Positions 62,131 to 64,000 of a stretch of DNA of 64,000 bases are shown here, one piece after another. The notes under the pieces were generated by a model. The model was not told the DNA's origin. It was given only the letters and a program-made list of their open reading frames with translations, and ran no database searches. The position numbers were made by a program, and so were the translations under genes. Origin of the DNA: Phenylobacterium sp. NIBR 498073 (GTDB taxonomy: Bacteria > Pseudomonadota > Alphaproteobacteria > Caulobacterales > Caulobacteraceae); assembly GCF_027286305.1 (NCBI RefSeq), contig NZ_CP114599.1, positions 1,302,001 to 1,366,000 on the forward strand. The letters are read 5' to 3'. The stretch's first letter is position 1; every line of letters starts with the position of its first letter.

Positions 62131-62138
62131 GGAGTTCC

Positions 62139-62831
62139 ATGCGTATTCTACTGGTCGAGGACGATCCAGACCTGTCGCGCCAGCTCAAGGCGGCGCTCGG
62201 CGACGCCGGCTATGCGGTGGACCACGCCGCGGACGGCGAAGAGGCCCAGTTCCTGGGCGAGACCGAACCCTATGACGCGGTGATCCTGGACCTGGGTTTG
62301 CCCAAGGTCGACGGGGTGTCGGTGCTGGAGCGCTGGCGGCGCGAGAGCATGGCGGTGCCGGTGCTGATCCTGACCGCGCGCGGCGCCTGGAGCGAAAAGG
62401 TCGCCGGCTTCGACGCCGGGGCCGACGATTACCTGACCAAGCCGTTCCACACCGAGGAGCTGCTGGCCCGCCTGCGCGCGCTGCTGCGCCGGTCGGCCGG
62501 CCATGCGGCGCCGAGCCTGTCGCTGGGCGGCCTGCGCCTCGATCCACGTGCGGCCCGGGCCAGCGTCAATGGCGAGCCGCTGCGGCTGACCTCGCTGGAA
62601 TACCGCCTGCTGCATTATCTGATGATGCACCAGGGGCGGGTCATCAGCCGGACCGAACTGGTCGAGCACCTCTACGACCAGGACTTCGACCGCGATTCCA
62701 ACACCATCGAGGTGTTCATCGGCCGGCTGCGCAAGAAGATCGGCGCCGAACGGATCGAGACCGTCCGCGGCCTCGGCTACCGGCTGACCGCTCCGGCCGA
62801 GGAACTGGGGGGCGGGGCGGCCGGCTCGTGA
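62139..62831 (+). CDS. OmpR/PhoP-type response regulator
   Basis: A 230-aa regulator. The receiver has VEDDP, phospho-Asp51 in VILDLGLPKVDG and Lys101 in YLTKPF. The winged-helix C-terminal domain includes LTSLEYRLLHYLMMHQGRVI and NTIEVFIGRLRKKIGAERIE. GGAG precedes ATG 62139. The stop overlaps the sensor start (GTGA), so the two-component pair is coupled. Confidence 0.94.
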   Translation: MRILLVEDDPDLSRQLKAALGDAGYAVDHAADGEEAQFLGETEPYDAVILDLGLPKVDGVSVLERWRRESMAVPVLILTARGAWSEKVAGFDAGADDYLTKPFHTEELLARLRALLRRSAGHAAPSLSLGGLRLDPRAARASVNGEPLRLTSLEYRLLHYLMMHQGRVISRTELVEHLYDQDFDRDSNTIEVFIGRLRKKIGAERIETVRGLGYRLTAPAEELGGGAAGS

Positions 62832-64000
62832 CCATGCCGACCCTCGGCCAGCCCTCGCTCGTCCGGCGGCTGGTGATCCTGGCCGCGGGCTGGAGCCTGG
62901 CCGTCCTGGTGGTCTGCGCGCTGGTCCTGGCCCTGCTGTTCCAGCAGGCGGCGTTGCGCCGCTTCGACCAGGGACTTTCCGAACTGATCGACAACCTGAC
63001 CGCCGGCACGACCATCGCCGAGAAGGGCGAGGTGGTCGCGCCGGCCCTGACCGACCTGCGCGCGCTGCGCGCCTTTTCCGGCAAGTACTGGCAGATCGCC
63101 GAGCCCGGAGAGGGCGGCAAGCTGCGGGTGCTGGTGCGCTCGCGCTCGCTCTGGGACAGCGAACTGAAGTCTCCGCCCGACATCGTCGGCCGCCTCGACG
63201 CCGAGCCCGGCAAGCCGATCTCGTACGACACCTTCGGCCCGCTAAATGAGCCGCTGCGGGCGATGGCGACCCAGGCCAAGTTGCCGGGACGCGCTGCGCC
63301 GGTGGTGTTCATGGCCGCCGAGGACCGCAGCCCCGTCGACCGCGACGTGAGAGGCTTCGTCACCGCCACCGCGATCGCCTTCGTTTTCCTGGCGGTCGGC
63401 ATGATCGCCGCGGTGGTCATTCAGGTCCGGGTCGGCCTCAACCCGCTGTTCGCCCTGCGCCGCGAGGTGGCCTCCGTGCGCCGTGGCAAGGCCGAACGCG
63501 TGCAGCGTGCCTATCCCAGCGAACTGTCGCCGCTGGCCGACGAGCTCAACGCCCTGATGGCCCACAACCAGGAGGTCGTCGAGCGCCAGCGGACCCATGT
63601 CGGCAACCTCGCCCACGCGCTGAAGACGCCGCTGTCGGTGATGCTGACCGAGGCGCGCCAGACCGGCGGGCCGCTAGCCGACGTGGTCGAAAGCCAGGCC
63701 GAGGCCATGCGCATGCAGGTTGATCATCACCTGCGCCGGGCCCGGGCGGCCGCGCGGACCCAAGGTTCGGGCGAGCGCACCTTGGTGGCCGACGTGCTCG
63801 ACGAGTTGTCGCGCACCCTGGAACGCATCTTCATGGACAAGGGTGTCGAGATCGACTGGGACGCCGACGACGACCTCTATTTCCACGGCGAACGCCAGGA
63901 CCTGCTGGAGCTGGCCGGCAACGCGATGGAGAACGCCGGCAAGTGGTGCAAGGGGCGGGTCCGCGTTCGCGCCGCCGCTGCGCCGGGCGAGCGCCTGCGC
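62828..64000 (+). CDS. PhoQ-like sensor histidine kinase, 3' truncated by window edge
   Basis: An open frame from GTG 62828 (overlapping the regulator stop) to the window end, 391 codons. Two hydrophobic helices (about 15-38 and 180-200) flank a periplasmic domain. HAMP-like linker and HisKA NLAHALKTPLSVMLTEA follow, then the N box ELAGNAMENAGKWC. The HATPase G boxes lie outside. With the PepSY protein it forms a PepSY-regulator-sensor operon. Confidence 0.92.
   Translation, partial: MTMPTLGQPSLVRRLVILAAGWSLAVLVVCALVLALLFQQAALRRFDQGLSELIDNLTAGTTIAEKGEVVAPALTDLRALRAFSGKYWQIAEPGEGGKLRVLVRSRSLWDSELKSPPDIVGRLDAEPGKPISYDTFGPLNEPLRAMATQAKLPGRAAPVVFMAAEDRSPVDRDVRGFVTATAIAFVFLAVGMIAAVVIQVRVGLNPLFALRREVASVRRGKAERVQRAYPSELSPLADELNALMAHNQEVVERQRTHVGNLAHALKTPLSVMLTEARQTGGPLADVVESQAEAMRMQVDHHLRRARAAARTQGSGERTLVADVLDELSRTLERIFMDKGVEIDWDADDDLYFHGERQDLLELAGNAMENAGKWCKGRVRVRAAAAPGERLR

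Overview
The window looks like chromosomal DNA from an alphaproteobacterium of the Caulobacterales type (Caulobacter/Phenylobacterium-like). This is inferred from the high GC content, two DUF2336 proteins, a MucR/Ros regulator, a DUF1491 protein, DivJ/PleC-style cytosolic histidine kinases, and many overlapping ATGA/GTGA start-stop junctions. No species can be named from sequence alone.

Region 1 (1-9.6 kb) is an arsenic resistance cluster. It opens with the 3' part of an arsenate reductase-VOC fusion, then an OsmC-like protein, an AhpD-like carboxymuconolactone decarboxylase and a two-domain ArsA ATPase. Convergent to these is a coupled pair, arsH plus an unusual ATP-grasp protein. Divergent from arsH is arsR-arsC-acr3-arsC2-membrane protein, followed by an ArsO-like flavoprotein on the opposite strand. 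Together these would reduce arsenate twice over (thioredoxin/LMW-PTP type and glutaredoxin type), export arsenite (Acr3, possibly energised by ArsA) and oxidise organoarsenicals (ArsH, possibly ArsO). ArsR would control expression from an operator in the arsH-arsR gap.

Region 2 (9.7-26.2 kb) is an accessory island. It contains a small XRE regulator facing a membrane protein across a perfect inverted repeat, and an orphan phage packaging module (ParB-methyltransferase, DUF5681, large terminase) with no portal or capsid genes. Next come a DUF4258 toxin/HTH antitoxin module with a cluster of palindromic operators, a two-TIR Thoeris defence operon (ThsB1, ThsB2, SIR2-SLOG ThsA), and several unknown proteins. 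A predicted modification-dependent nuclease (ScoMcrA-like head, EVE-like, GIY-YIG) follows, and the island ends with a DUF3489-DUF2924-large serine recombinase unit. Two imperfect repeats with hairpins lie between the recombinase and tRNA-Pro(CGG).

Region 3 (26.2-64 kb) is mostly core chromosome. It holds two tRNAs, a deletion scar joining a LysR fragment to a cupin fragment, a GNAT acetyltransferase, oligopeptidase B, a peroxiredoxin, a trypsin-like protease, a MaoC hydratase and an archaeal/eukaryal-type ProRS. A toxin-immunity-like pair and a fatty-acid catabolism pair (acyl-CoA ligase/enoyl-CoA hydratase, divergent around a palindrome) come next. The rest comprises DUF2336, MucR, a PAS protein, SufE, two histidine kinases, RF3, a TPR-like protein, a TonB-C repeat protein, an SsuABC/TauT-type ABC importer, a hybrid kinase, a SPOR protein, an ABC-F ATPase, a class A PBP, a YcgN protein, a DnaJ-like chaperone, and a PepSY-PhoP-PhoQ-type two-component operon cut by the window end.
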